Shown: piece by piece, positions 1 through 8,029 of the stretch
Layout: each line of letters opens with the position of its first letter
Position numbering within the stretch: position 1 is the first letter of the stretch
Assembly: GCF_900102425.1 (NCBI RefSeq)
Contig: NZ_FNBT01000006.1
Location: 1-64,000 of the forward strand
DNA: 64,000 nucleotides
Direction: 5' to 3'
Source of the DNA: Blastococcus aurantiacus
GTDB lineage: Bacteria > Actinomycetota > Actinomycetes > Mycobacteriales > Geodermatophilaceae
Made by a program: the position numbers and the translations under genes
Notes under the pieces: generated by a model
Told to the model about the DNA's origin: nothing
Databases searched by the model: none
The model's input: only the letters and a program-made list of their open reading frames with translations

Positions 1-267
1 GAGATCTCCACGATCGTCGCCCAGATCTCCGACCGGCAGACCACCATCGCCAGCGCCGTGGAGGAGCAGACCGCCACGACCAACGAGATGAGCCGTTCGG
101 TGCAGGAGGCCGCGGGCGGCACGACGCAGATCGCGGAGAACATCACCGGCGTCTCCACCGCCGCCGACTCGACCACCCAGGCGCTGACCCAGACCCGCAC
201 CGCCGTGGACGAGCTCTCCCGGATGGCCGCCGACCTGCGCACCACCGTCGGCCGCTTCACCTACTGA
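1..267 (+). CDS. Methyl-accepting chemotaxis protein, C-terminal fragment
   Basis: The reading frame is open from the first base, so the gene starts upstream of the window; 88 codons remain. The visible part is helical and polar (AVEEQTATTNEMSRSVQEAA and following), typical of the C-terminal end of the MCP signalling coiled coil after the CheA/CheW-contacting tip. It ends in VGRFTY rather than a CheR-tethering pentapeptide of the NWETF type. A perfect hairpin follows the stop, so transcription probably ends before cheA. The sensor part and ligand cannot be judged from this fragment. Confidence 0.88.
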   Translation, partial: EISTIVAQISDRQTTIASAVEEQTATTNEMSRSVQEAAGGTTQIAENITGVSTAADSTTQALTQTRTAVDELSRMAADLRTTVGRFTY

Positions 268-271
268 TCCG

Positions 272-304
272 CGGCACCCGTCCCCCTCGCGGGGACGGGT
301 GCCG
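272..304 (+). terminator. Hairpin terminator after the MCP gene
   Basis: A perfect 14-bp stem (272-285 with 291-304) closes a 5-nt CTCGC loop, beginning 4 nt after the MCP stop. No T-run follows, which is usual for actinobacterial terminators. It separates the receptor gene from cheA. Confidence 0.75.
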
Positions 305-421
305 ATAACGAACCGGACGGCCGTGGCCGGGCAGTGCGATTCACCTTGAGTCCCCGCCCTCCGCGCCGAGAACCCAACGGGGCGACTGCGCCCCGATGCG
401 AAGCAGAGAGAAGGACACCCC

Positions 422-2860
422 GTGGACGGTCTGGACGACATCGTCGAGGAGTTCCTGGTCGAGAGCCACGAGAACCTCGACCAGCTGGACTCCGACCTGG
501 TCGCGCTCGAGCAGGAGCCCAATTCCCGCGAGCGGCTCTCCAGCATCTTCCGGACCATCCACACGATCAAGGGCACCAGCGGCTTCCTGGCCTTCAACCG
601 GCTGGAGGAGGTCACGCACGTCGGCGAGAACATGCTGTCGCGGCTGCGCGACGGCGAGCTGGCGCTGACGCCGCACCGCACCAACGTGCTGCTGCAGATG
701 GTCGACACCGTCCGCGCGCTGCTCACCTCGATCGAGGCCAACGGCGGAGAGGGCACCGTCGACGTGTCCGCCGCCGTCGCCGCCGTCACCGCGGCGATGG
801 AGGACTCCCCGGCCGCGGCGCCCGAGCCCGTGGCCGTCCCGGCTGCCGCCGAGGCCCCGGCGAAGGCTCCCGCCAAGGCCGCGGTCGCGAAGGCTCCGGC
901 CAAGGCCGCGGTCGCCAAGGCTCCGGCCAAGGCCCCCGCCAAGGCTCCCGCCAAGCGCGCATCCCGCGCCAAGTCCGTCGCCGTCCCGGCGCCGGCACCC
1001 GTGCCCGCCGACGAGTTCATCGAGGACGTGACCCCCGCCGTGCCCGACATCCTGTCCGAGGAGCCGTCCGCGGCTGTCGAGGCCCCCGCCACCGGAGAGC
1101 AGCCCGAGGTCGACGCCCCGGCTGCCGAGGGTGCCGGCGGCCAGCCGCGCCGCGCCGTCGCCGACAGCACCATCCGCGTCGACGTCGACCTGCTCGACGA
1201 GCTCATGCTGCTCGTCGGTGAGCTGGTGCTCACCCGCAACCAGATCGTGCAGAACGTCGCCCGTCAGACCGACACGGACCTGATCCGCGCCTCCCAGCGG
1301 CTCAACCTCATCGCCAGCGAGCTGCAGGAGGGCGTCATGAAGACGCGCATGCAGCCGATCGACCACATCTGGTCCAAGCTGCCGCGCGTCGTCCGGGACC
1401 TGGGCCAGCAGCTGAAGAAGACCATCCGCCTGGACATGGAGGGCCGGGAGACCGAGCTCGACAAGACCCTGCTCGAGGCGGTCAAGGACCCGTTGACGCA
1501 CCTCGTGCGCAACTCCGTCGACCACGGCATCGAGGCCCCCGATGCGCGCAAGAAGGCCGGCAAGCCGGCCGAGGGCGTGCTGACCCTGCGCGCGCGGCAC
1601 GAGAGCGGCCAGGTCGTGGTCGAGGTCGCCGACGACGGCGCGGGCATCGACCCCGCCAAGCTGGGCGCCAAGGCGGTCGAGCGCGGGCTGATCACGCCCG
1701 ACGCCCTGGCCCGGATGAGCCCGACCGACGTCCTCCAGCTGATCTTCCTGCCCGGCTTCTCCACCGCCGCGGCGGTCACCAACGTCTCCGGCCGCGGCGT
1801 CGGCATGGACGTGGTGAAGACCAACATCGAGTCCATCGGCGGCACGATCGAGGTCGAGTCCGACCCCGGCATCGGCACCGTCTGCCGGCTCCGTATCCCG
1901 CTGACCCTGGCCATCGTCCCGGCGCTGACCGTCGAGTGCGCCAGCGACCGCTACGCCATCCCGCAGATCAGCCTGCAGGAGCTGGTCAGCCTGGACGCGG
2001 AGAAGGCCGCCAACGCCGTCGAGGAGGTCGGCGGCGCGCAGGTCTACCGGCTGCGCGGCGAGCTGCTCCCCCTCGTCCGGCTCACCGATGTCCTCGGCCT
2101 GACCTCCGAGCGGCACGACGGGCACGTGGTCATCGCCGTGCTCCGCTCCGAGGGCCGTCGCTTCGGCCTGGTGGTCGACCGGGTCATCAACACCGAGGAG
2201 ATCGTGGTCAAGGCCGTCGGCGGTCAGCTCAAGCAGATCGGGCTGTACTCCGGCGCCACCGTCCTCGGGGACGGCACCGTCGCGCTCATCCTGGACGTGC
2301 AGGCCCTCGCCCGCCGCGCACTGCGGACCGAGACCGCCGAGCGCCAGGAGTCGCGCGCCTCCGTGAGTTCCGCGGCGGCCGCCGAGACCGAGCGCCAGCG
2401 GATGCTGCTGGCCTCCATCGGCGGGGGACGCCGCGTGGCCATCCCCCTGGACACCGTCACCCGGCTCGAGCAGGTGCGCACCGACGCGGTGGAGAAGGTC
2501 GGCAACCGCGAGGTGGTCCAGTACCGCGGCGCCATCCTGCCGATCGTCCGGCTCGACCGGCACCTGGGCGCCTACGGCGAGACCGACCGCGAGGTCCTCG
2601 AGGTCATCGTCTACGCCGACCACGGCCGCAGCGTCGCGATCGTCGTCGAGGAGATCCTCGACATCGTCGACGGCGAGGCGGCGGTGCGCAGCGACATCGA
2701 CGACCTGGGCCTGCTCGGCTCGGCCGTCCTGGGTGACCGGGTCACCGAGCTGCTCGACGTCCGCGCCGCCATCCTCGCCGCGGACCCGGCGTTCTACTCC
2801 GCCCCCGCCGCCAACGCCTCGACGCCCTCCGGCGTCCACGGCTCCTACCTGGAGGTCTGA
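422..2860 (+). CDS. cheA: Chemotaxis histidine kinase CheA with two CheW-like domains
   Basis: This 812-aa protein autophosphorylates and passes phosphate to CheY and CheB under receptor control. Residues 1-105 are the HPt domain, with phosphorylatable His47 in IHTIKGTSGF. Residues 140-200 are a Lys/Ala/Pro-rich linker built of AKAPAKAAV repeats. Dimerisation helices lie near 245-315 and the ATPase near 320-495, with N box HLVRNSVDHG (360-369), DDGAGID (404-410) and GRGVGMD (458-464). Two CheW-like domains follow (about 497-635 and 660-795), where most CheA proteins have one. I see no P2 CheY-binding domain. The GTG start has AGAAGG about 8 nt upstream. cheW starts 2 nt after the stop. Confidence 0.97.
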   Translation: MDGLDDIVEEFLVESHENLDQLDSDLVALEQEPNSRERLSSIFRTIHTIKGTSGFLAFNRLEEVTHVGENMLSRLRDGELALTPHRTNVLLQMVDTVRALLTSIEANGGEGTVDVSAAVAAVTAAMEDSPAAAPEPVAVPAAAEAPAKAPAKAAVAKAPAKAAVAKAPAKAPAKAPAKRASRAKSVAVPAPAPVPADEFIEDVTPAVPDILSEEPSAAVEAPATGEQPEVDAPAAEGAGGQPRRAVADSTIRVDVDLLDELMLLVGELVLTRNQIVQNVARQTDTDLIRASQRLNLIASELQEGVMKTRMQPIDHIWSKLPRVVRDLGQQLKKTIRLDMEGRETELDKTLLEAVKDPLTHLVRNSVDHGIEAPDARKKAGKPAEGVLTLRARHESGQVVVEVADDGAGIDPAKLGAKAVERGLITPDALARMSPTDVLQLIFLPGFSTAAAVTNVSGRGVGMDVVKTNIESIGGTIEVESDPGIGTVCRLRIPLTLAIVPALTVECASDRYAIPQISLQELVSLDAEKAANAVEEVGGAQVYRLRGELLPLVRLTDVLGLTSERHDGHVVIAVLRSEGRRFGLVVDRVINTEEIVVKAVGGQLKQIGLYSGATVLGDGTVALILDVQALARRALRTETAERQESRASVSSAAAAETERQRMLLASIGGGRRVAIPLDTVTRLEQVRTDAVEKVGNREVVQYRGAILPIVRLDRHLGAYGETDREVLEVIVYADHGRSVAIVVEEILDIVDGEAAVRSDIDDLGLLGSAVLGDRVTELLDVRAAILAADPAFYSAPAANASTPSGVHGSYLEV

Positions 2861-2861
2861 C

Positions 2862-3329
2862 GTGACCAGCGTGACCGACTACGCGGCCAGCGACGCGATG
2901 GCTTCGGCCACCAGCGGCCAGCTGGCCACCTTCCGCCTCGACGGCGACCTGTACGGCGTCGAGGTGGAGCACGTCCAGGAGGTGCTGCGCAGCCAGCAGC
3001 TCACCCGCGTGCCCCTGGCCCCGAGCGCGGTGGCCGGCCTGATCAACCTCCGCGGCCAGGTGGTCACCGCCATCGAGCTGCGCGAGCGGCTCGGCCGCCC
3101 GGCCCGCCCCGAGGGCACCGACGCCGTGGTCATCGTCGTCCGGTTGGACGGTGAGGCGGTGAGCCTGCTCGTGGACTCCATCGCCGACGTCGTCGACGTG
3201 GACGCCGCCGACTTCGAGGCGCCGCCGGACACCCTGGAGGGACAGTCCCGCGACCTCATCCGCGGCGCCTACAAGCTCGACGGCCAGCTCCTGCTGGCCC
3301 TGGACGTGCACAAGGCGGTCAGTGCCTGA
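2862..3329 (+). CDS. cheW: Chemotaxis coupling protein CheW
   Basis: This 155-aa single-domain protein links receptors to CheA at the inner face of the membrane. The CheW signature is clear: LATFRLDGDLYGVEVEHVQEV, then VPLAPSAVAGLINLRGQVVTAIELRERLG, and a second half with LLVDSIADVVDVD. The frame is open further upstream inside cheA, but the GTG at 2862 just after the cheA stop, preceded by GGAGG at the cheA end, gives the expected length and suggests translational coupling. The stop codon is formed by the first bases of a structured repeat (3326-3390). Confidence 0.95.
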   Translation: MTSVTDYAASDAMASATSGQLATFRLDGDLYGVEVEHVQEVLRSQQLTRVPLAPSAVAGLINLRGQVVTAIELRERLGRPARPEGTDAVVIVVRLDGEAVSLLVDSIADVVDVDAADFEAPPDTLEGQSRDLIRGAYKLDGQLLLALDVHKAVSA

Positions 3330-3390
3330 AGAAGGACCCCGTTCCTCTCACCACTCGCACGCTCGCGGTGAGCCTCCGAACGGGCCCACG
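3326..3390 (+). repeat. Structured dispersed repeat, copy 1, at the cheW stop
   Basis: The segment starts CTGAAGAAGGACCCCGT, supplies the cheW stop codon (TGA 3327-3329), and folds as an outer stem (CCCGTTC with GAACGGG) around an inner stem (GCTC with GAGC). A second copy with the same beginning, layout and inner palindrome lies at 41942-42010. There it also supplies the stop codon of the upstream gene. It looks like a REP-type element; what spreads it is unknown. Confidence 0.7.
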
Positions 3391-3430
3391 ACCACGCTCC
3401 GTAGTGAGCCGATAGCACAGAACACCTGAA

Positions 3431-3480
3431 CACGCGGCCGTCATCCCGGCAGGCTCCTGCCATGGGGTGACGGCCGCGTG
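3431..3480 (+). terminator. Long branched hairpin between cheW and the next gene
   Basis: A perfect 13-bp outer stem (3431-3443 with 3468-3480) encloses an inner 6-bp hairpin (GGCAGG 3448-3453 with CCTGCC 3456-3461). A strong terminator is the simplest reading and would uncouple cheW from the 298-aa gene. A cis-acting RNA element or part of a repeat is also possible, because the fold is larger than other terminators in this window. Confidence 0.5.
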
Positions 3481-3542
3481 GCGTTCCGGAGCCGGAGCCG
3501 CCAGCATGGGGAGTCCGATCCCCTGCCTCCGGAGGCTCTGCC

Positions 3543-4439
3543 GTGCCGTACACGCTGGTCAGTGCCGCCACGCTCGGGTTCGACCTCGTCCGGCTGCCCG
3601 CGGGGCGCGCCGTCGCAGGGGTCCTGCTGACGGCCCTGCAGTCCGACGACGCCGCGCTCGCCCGGTTGGCGGGCACCCATCCCGCCCGTGGCCTGGAGCG
3701 CGACGAGCGTCTCGTCCTGGCCGTCCGCTCCCGGCGGGCGCGCGAGATGGCCGTCGCCGTTCCGCACGTGCGCACCGCCGCTGCCGGCGCCCGGGCCGCC
3801 GGGGACCGCGCCGCCGTCCTGGTGGAGCAGCTCGAGCAGGGCACCATCGGGGACGCACCCACCCTCGAGCGCCTGGTGCGCGAGGACGTGCTCGGCGGCG
3901 AGCACCCGTCCGGCGGACTCCTCGGCCTCGATCTGCTGGCCGAGGCCGCGGACGTGCTGGCCGACGCCGCCATCGGCTACTGGGCCGCCGGCGTGCTCCC
4001 CCCGCTGGTGCGACGCGAGCTCACCGCCTCCTACGACGGCGTGGCCGACAGCACTCCCCCGGCCGGGCCGGAGAGCCTGGACCTCGGGGCCGCCGGTGCC
4101 GATCTCGCCGGTTTCCTCGACGGGCTGCGCGGGCTCGACGACGCCGGCCGGGCGCGCTGGCGCGCAGCGGTCGACGAGGGCCGGGCCGAACGGCGGCCCT
4201 GGGCCGCGGCCATGCACGAGGCCTCCTGGGCGGCGCACGTGTCGGGCCGCACCCGTGTCCTCGCCACCGCGCAGCTGCACGCCGTCCAGGCCTTCCTCGA
4301 CGCCGGCTTCGACCGGCACGACGGAGCGGCCGGCGTCTGGAACGCCGTGGCCGGCTGCGTGCAGGGGATCGCCATGGGCGACCTGCTCGACGAGGGCGCA
4401 CTGACCGTCCTCCGCGCGCCTCTCACCCGCTCCGCCTGA
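3543..4439 (+). CDS. Unrecognised 298-aa protein inside the chemotaxis cluster
   Basis: I do not recognise the family. The protein is Ala-rich, mostly helical in character, without a signal peptide, membrane segment or obvious catalytic motif. Its first residues are MPYTLVSAATLGFDLVRLP. The GTG start has CCGGAGG about 8 nt upstream. Codon use is strongly G/C in third position, so it is a real gene and not a shadow. It lies between cheW and cheB with a strong hairpin before it and 357 nt of non-coding DNA after it, so it is probably its own transcription unit. A link to chemotaxis rests on position only. Confidence 0.7.
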   Translation: MPYTLVSAATLGFDLVRLPAGRAVAGVLLTALQSDDAALARLAGTHPARGLERDERLVLAVRSRRAREMAVAVPHVRTAAAGARAAGDRAAVLVEQLEQGTIGDAPTLERLVREDVLGGEHPSGGLLGLDLLAEAADVLADAAIGYWAAGVLPPLVRRELTASYDGVADSTPPAGPESLDLGAAGADLAGFLDGLRGLDDAGRARWRAAVDEGRAERRPWAAAMHEASWAAHVSGRTRVLATAQLHAVQAFLDAGFDRHDGAAGVWNAVAGCVQGIAMGDLLDEGALTVLRAPLTRSA

Positions 4440-4796
4440 CCGCCCGCCGGCGTCGCCGGCGGGGCGGCCCCACCGCCGCGGACGGCGGAACGTGCAGGTC
4501 GGAGGCGTGCCAGGAAATGGTACCTGGTCACCCTCTCCGCGGTGTCGACAAAGCACCGAAATGCTATTTCGACCGCCATTCCTGCGGTGACCCGGGAATT
4601 GCGTAACGGTTATCCCCGCCCCCTTCCTGAAACGGCTGGGGCAGCCGATGCTTCTGGTGCGGACGGGACGACGGGGAAGCCCCGGACACCGTTCCGCTGG
4701 ACGCGACCGATCCCGCTCAAGAAGGCGTGAATCGGTGCCGATACTGCAGTGAACAGCCTGTCGGGCTGCATTCCGGCAGGAACCAGGAGGACGCAC
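4440..4796 (+). other. Non-coding region upstream of cheB with palindromes
   Basis: These 357 nt carry no convincing gene; a 62-codon open frame at 4542-4730 lacks a ribosome site and coding bias. The stretch is AT-richer than its surroundings and holds small palindromes: CGAAAT-GCT-ATTTCG (4557-4571), CCAGG with CCTGG (4511-4528) and TAAC-G-GTTA (about 4604-4612). A sigma-28-like promoter lies at its right end (4717-4744). It probably controls the cheB operon. Confidence 0.55.
4717..4744 (+). promoter_or_regulatory. Sigma-28 (FliA/SigD-type) promoter candidate for cheB operon
   Basis: TCAA (4717-4720), a 16-nt spacer and GCCGATAC (4737-4744) match the flagellar sigma consensus TAAA-N15-GCCGATAA with one mismatch in each box. 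The cheB start is 53 nt beyond. Flagellar sigma control of chemotaxis genes is established in other bacteria; its use here is inferred. Confidence 0.5.
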
Positions 4797-5918
4797 GTGA
4801 ACCCGATCCGGGTGTTGGTGGTCGACGACTCGGTCGTCGTCCGCAAGATCGTGACCGACGTGCTGTCCGAGGACCGCGACATCGAGGTCGTGGGGACCGC
4901 CGTCAACGGCAAGGTGGCGCTGAGCAAGCTCGAGCAGCTCAAGCCCGACCTCATCACGATGGACATCGAGATGCCGGAGATGAACGGCATCGAGGCGGTC
5001 CGTGCGATCCGCACGAACCGCAACCGCGTCCCCATCATCATGTTCAGCACGCTCACCGAGCGCGGCGCCACGGCGACCCTGGACGCCCTCTCCTCCGGCG
5101 CGAACGACTACGTCACCAAGCCGGCCAACGTCGGCAGCGTCGCGCAGTCGATGGAGAGCGTCCGCGAGCAGCTCATCCCGAAGATCAAGGCGCTCACCGG
5201 CCGCCCGGTCACCACCGGCCCCGTCCGGTCGGTCGCACCGGTCGCCCCGCCGCGCCCCCCGGCGCCGCGCAGCGCCCCCGGCAAGAAGCCCGCGGTGCTC
5301 GTGATCGGCTCGTCGACCGGCGGCCCGGAGGCGCTGTCCAAGCTGCTGCCGCAGCTGCCGGCGTCGCTGCCGGTGCCGATCCTGCTGGTCCAGCACATGC
5401 CCCCGGTGTTCACCCGCCAGTTCGCCCAGCGCCTCGACCGGCTCTGCGCGCTGCGCGTGGTCGAGGCCACCGACGGTGTCCCGCTGCAGCCCGGCACCGT
5501 GCACCTGGCCCCCGGGGACCACCACCTCGTCGTGCGCCCCGGCCGGGGCACGCACACCACCGGCCTGCACCAGGGCCCGCCCGAGAACTTCTGCCGGCCG
5601 GCCGTCGACCCGCTCTTCCGCTCAGCCGTGACCGCCTACGACGGTGCGGTCCTCGGTGTGGTGCTCACCGGCATGGGTGCCGACGGCCGCAACGGGGCGG
5701 GCGAGATCCGCGCCGCCGGCGGCAGCGTGCTGGCCCAGGACCAGGCCACCTCGGTGGTGTGGGGCATGCCGGGCGCCGTCAGCCAGGCCGGCTTCGCCGA
5801 CGAGATCCTCCCGCTCGACCGCGTGGCCGACGCCATCATGCGGCACCTCTCCGGTGTCGCGCCCACCCGCCTTCCGGCTGTCGCCGGTACGACCGCCCTC
5901 ACCGGAGGCACGCGATGA
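4797..5918 (+). CDS. cheB: Chemotaxis response regulator / protein-glutamate methylesterase CheB
   Basis: This 373-aa protein removes methyl groups from receptor glutamates and deamidates glutamines during adaptation. Residues 1-125 are a receiver domain with acidic pair D10-D11, phosphoacceptor D56 (TMDIEMP) and K108 (VTKP). A Pro-rich linker (140-162) precedes the CheB methylesterase domain, where the catalytic triad is visible as Ser in GSSTGGPEAL, His in VQHMPP and Asp in MGADGRNGA. I chose GTG 4797 because AGGAGG lies 6 nt before it and the receiver begins at once; the open frame extends upstream without support. It overlaps cheR by ATGA. Confidence 0.97.
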   Translation: MNPIRVLVVDDSVVVRKIVTDVLSEDRDIEVVGTAVNGKVALSKLEQLKPDLITMDIEMPEMNGIEAVRAIRTNRNRVPIIMFSTLTERGATATLDALSSGANDYVTKPANVGSVAQSMESVREQLIPKIKALTGRPVTTGPVRSVAPVAPPRPPAPRSAPGKKPAVLVIGSSTGGPEALSKLLPQLPASLPVPILLVQHMPPVFTRQFAQRLDRLCALRVVEATDGVPLQPGTVHLAPGDHHLVVRPGRGTHTTGLHQGPPENFCRPAVDPLFRSAVTAYDGAVLGVVLTGMGADGRNGAGEIRAAGGSVLAQDQATSVVWGMPGAVSQAGFADEILPLDRVADAIMRHLSGVAPTRLPAVAGTTALTGGTR

Positions 5919-6739
5919 CCCTCACCACGACCAGCTTCGACTGGGTGCGCCAGCTGGTGCACCGCGAGAGCGCGATCGTGCTCCAGCCCGGCAAGGAGTA
6001 CCTGGTGGAGGCGCGGCTCCTGCCGATCGCCCGCCAGGCCGGCCTCACCGACGTCTCCCAGTTCGTGGAGAGCGTGCGCACCCGGCCCAGCCCGGACAAC
6101 ACCCGGGCGATCGTCGAAGCCCTCACCACCAACGAGACGTCATGGTTCCGTGACGGCGATCCCTTCACGGCCCTCACCTCCACCGTGCTGCCGTCGCTGC
6201 TGGCCGCCCGCGGCCCGAGCGAGCGGCTGCAGATCTGGTCGGCTGCCTGCTCGAGCGGGCAGGAGGCGTACACGATCGGCATGCTGCTCGAGGACGCCCT
6301 GCCCAACGCCGCGTCCCGGGTCGCGATCACCGCCACCGACATCTCGCGGGAGATGGTCGAGCGCACCCGCGCCGGGCGCTTCAGCCAGCTCGAGGTCAAC
6401 CGGGGTCTGCCCGCGCCGATGCTCGTGCGGCACTTCGTGCGGGCCGGCAACGAGTGGGAGGTCGCCCCGCAGCTGCGCCGGATGGTGACCGCCTCCGAGT
6501 GCAACCTCGCCGCTCCGCTGCCCCGCATGGGCCCGTTCGACGTGGTCTACCTGCGCAACGTCCTCATCTACTTCGACCTGCCCACGAAGCAGGCGATCCT
6601 CCGCCGGGTGCGCGACGTGATGCGCCCCGACGGCTGGCTCTTCCTCGGCGCGGCGGAGACCACGCTCGGGGTGGACGACTCCTGGGAGCGGGTCGTCGTC
6701 GGCCGCAGCTCCGCCTACCGCCCGCTGAAGGGGAAGTAA
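5915..6739 (+). CDS. cheR: Chemotaxis protein methyltransferase CheR
   Basis: This 274-aa enzyme methylates receptor glutamates using S-adenosylmethionine, opposing CheB. An N-terminal helical CheR domain (to about 75) ends at TTNETSWFRD, the conserved junction motif. The methyltransferase domain follows, with the SAM-binding stretch WSAACSSGQEAYTI, the acidic TATDIS strand and RNVLIYFD. No TPR extension is present. The ATG lies inside the cheB stop (ATGA) with CGGAGG upstream, and its TAA overlaps the next start (TAATG), so the run is translationally coupled. Confidence 0.96.
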   Translation: MTLTTTSFDWVRQLVHRESAIVLQPGKEYLVEARLLPIARQAGLTDVSQFVESVRTRPSPDNTRAIVEALTTNETSWFRDGDPFTALTSTVLPSLLAARGPSERLQIWSAACSSGQEAYTIGMLLEDALPNAASRVAITATDISREMVERTRAGRFSQLEVNRGLPAPMLVRHFVRAGNEWEVAPQLRRMVTASECNLAAPLPRMGPFDVVYLRNVLIYFDLPTKQAILRRVRDVMRPDGWLFLGAAETTLGVDDSWERVVVGRSSAYRPLKGK

Positions 6740-7122
6740 TGCGTGCTCTGGTTATCGACGACTCCCGCGCCATGCGCCGGATCGTCACCGGAATCCTGGA
6801 GGGGCTCGGCTACGAGACCCAGCAGGCCGGCCACGGCCGTGAAGGCCTCGACGTCCTGGAGGGCGGCTGGGTGCCCGAGCTCGTCTGCGTGGACTGGAAC
6901 ATGCCGGTGATGGACGGGCTGCAGTTCGTCTCCGCCGTGCGTTCCAACCCCGCCTGGCGCGCGATGACGATCATGATGGTGACCTCGGAGAGCGAGCACA
7001 CGCAGATCGTCCGCGCCCTGGCCGCCGGCGCCCACGAGTACGTCATCAAGCCGTTCACCGCCGACGCCATCCGCGACAAGCTCGCGCTGCTCGGTCTGCT
7101 CCCCCAGGAGGCCGTGCTGTGA
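6739..7122 (+). CDS. cheY: CheY-like single-domain response regulator 1
   Basis: This 127-aa receiver has acidic residues D7-D8, phosphoacceptor D52 (VDWNMP), the switch Ser/Thr in MVTSES, and the conserved Lys in VIKPF. It has no output domain, so it should act by protein contact, presumably at the flagellar motor switch. The start overlaps the cheR stop and the stop overlaps the start of the cheX gene (GTGA). A second CheY follows at 7667; which one binds FliM, and whether the other is a phosphate sink, cannot be told from sequence. Confidence 0.93.
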   Translation: MRALVIDDSRAMRRIVTGILEGLGYETQQAGHGREGLDVLEGGWVPELVCVDWNMPVMDGLQFVSAVRSNPAWRAMTIMMVTSESEHTQIVRALAAGAHEYVIKPFTADAIRDKLALLGLLPQEAVL

Positions 7123-7631
7123 CGACCATCGACACCGGCGAGCGCCGCCGCGGCGCCGAGAGCCGCCCGGTCATCACCGAGCTGATCGACGGGGCCACCA
7201 TCGAGTCGATCGCGCAGGACGCCTGGATCGCCCTGGTCGGCGAGGAGGAGGTGCTCGTCCCGCTGCCGGGGGAGCCCGTCACCGACCCGGTGTCCAGCTG
7301 GGTCGACGTCGTCGGCCCGTGGACCGGCAGCGTCGTCCTCACCACCGGGCGCCGCACCGCCGAGGAGCTCACCCGCGCACTGCTGCAGGAGCACTCCCCC
7401 GAGGTGCTCGAGGACGAGGACGTCGCCGACGCGTTCGGCGAGATCGCCAACGTGGTGGGCGGCAACGTCAAGGCCGCGCTGCCCGGCTCCTCCGGGTTGA
7501 GCCTGCCCGACGTGGGCGAGGCACCCGCTCCCCGCAACCCCGACGACGTCTGCCGCGTCGACCTGCTGTGGCGCGGCGAGACCGTCTCCATCTCCGTGCA
7601 GGGCGCGCTCCCGGCGCTCCCTGCCCACTGA
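7119..7631 (+). CDS. cheX: CheX-type CheY-P phosphatase
   Basis: The 170-aa protein carries DAFGEIANVVGGNVKAALP (around residues 104-122), matching the E-x-x-N phosphatase motif of the CheC/CheX/FliY family, with Glu and Asn three apart on one helix. Only one such motif is present, as in CheX. It would dephosphorylate CheY-P and end the motor signal, which fits its place between two cheY genes. GTG 7119 overlaps the stop of the first cheY. CheC-like scaffolding without activity is a less likely alternative. Confidence 0.82.
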   Translation: MTTIDTGERRRGAESRPVITELIDGATIESIAQDAWIALVGEEEVLVPLPGEPVTDPVSSWVDVVGPWTGSVVLTTGRRTAEELTRALLQEHSPEVLEDEDVADAFGEIANVVGGNVKAALPGSSGLSLPDVGEAPAPRNPDDVCRVDLLWRGETVSISVQGALPALPAH

Positions 7632-7666
7632 CCCCGCACCTACTGCCGGAAGAACGAGGTACAGCT

Positions 7667-8029
7667 GTGAAGATCCTGATCGCCGACGACAGCCGCGTCA
7701 TGCGGCAGATCGTCATCCGCACCCTGCGCCAGGCGGGCTTCGACGACCACGAGATCGTCGAGGCCGAGGACGGCGCGGACGCGCTGGCCAAGGTGGGGTC
7801 GGAGAAGCCGGACCTGGTGCTGTCGGACTGGAACATGCCGAACATGACCGGCATCGAGTGCCTGCAGGCGCTCCGCTCGTCCGGGTCCAGCGTCCCGTTC
7901 GGGTTCGTGACCTCGGAGGGCTCGCCGGAGATGCGGGAGAAGGCGGCCAACGCCGGCGCGCTGTTCCTCATCGCCAAGCCGTTCAACGAGGACACGTTCC
8001 AGGAGGCGCTGAGCGGGGTGATCGCATGA
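7667..8029 (+). CDS. cheY: CheY-like single-domain response regulator 2
   Basis: The 120-aa receiver has D7-D8, phosphoacceptor D54 (SDWNMP), the Thr in FVTSEGS and Lys in IAKPF. It starts at GTG 7667 after AACGAGGT, 35 nt after the cheX stop, the only gap in the cheB-to-8517 run. It overlaps the next gene by ATGA. It shares WNMP with the first CheY but differs elsewhere, so the two are diverged paralogues with possibly different partners. Confidence 0.92.
   Translation: MKILIADDSRVMRQIVIRTLRQAGFDDHEIVEAEDGADALAKVGSEKPDLVLSDWNMPNMTGIECLQALRSSGSSVPFGFVTSEGSPEMREKAANAGALFLIAKPFNEDTFQEALSGVIA

Noticed and set aside
301-308. Exact GCCGATAA, a sigma-28 -10 element, upstream of cheA
   Set aside because: The bases 15-16 nt upstream form the terminator stem and loop with no TAAA-like -35, so the match is probably chance.
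341-2839. An 832-codon open frame antisense to cheA
   Set aside because: It mirrors cheA, which has clear domains and motifs; long antisense frames are expected at this GC content. The same applies to 3441-5570, 12722-15400, 15446-18016, 48852-52439 and 57972-61472 on the minus strand and 49172-52789 on the plus strand.
3408-3415. GCCGATAG upstream of the 298-aa gene
   Set aside because: No -35-like sequence at the right distance, and a strong hairpin lies between it and the gene.
4542-4730. 62-codon open frame between the 298-aa gene and cheB
   Set aside because: Lacks a ribosome site and third-position GC bias; overlaps the sigma-28 promoter candidate.
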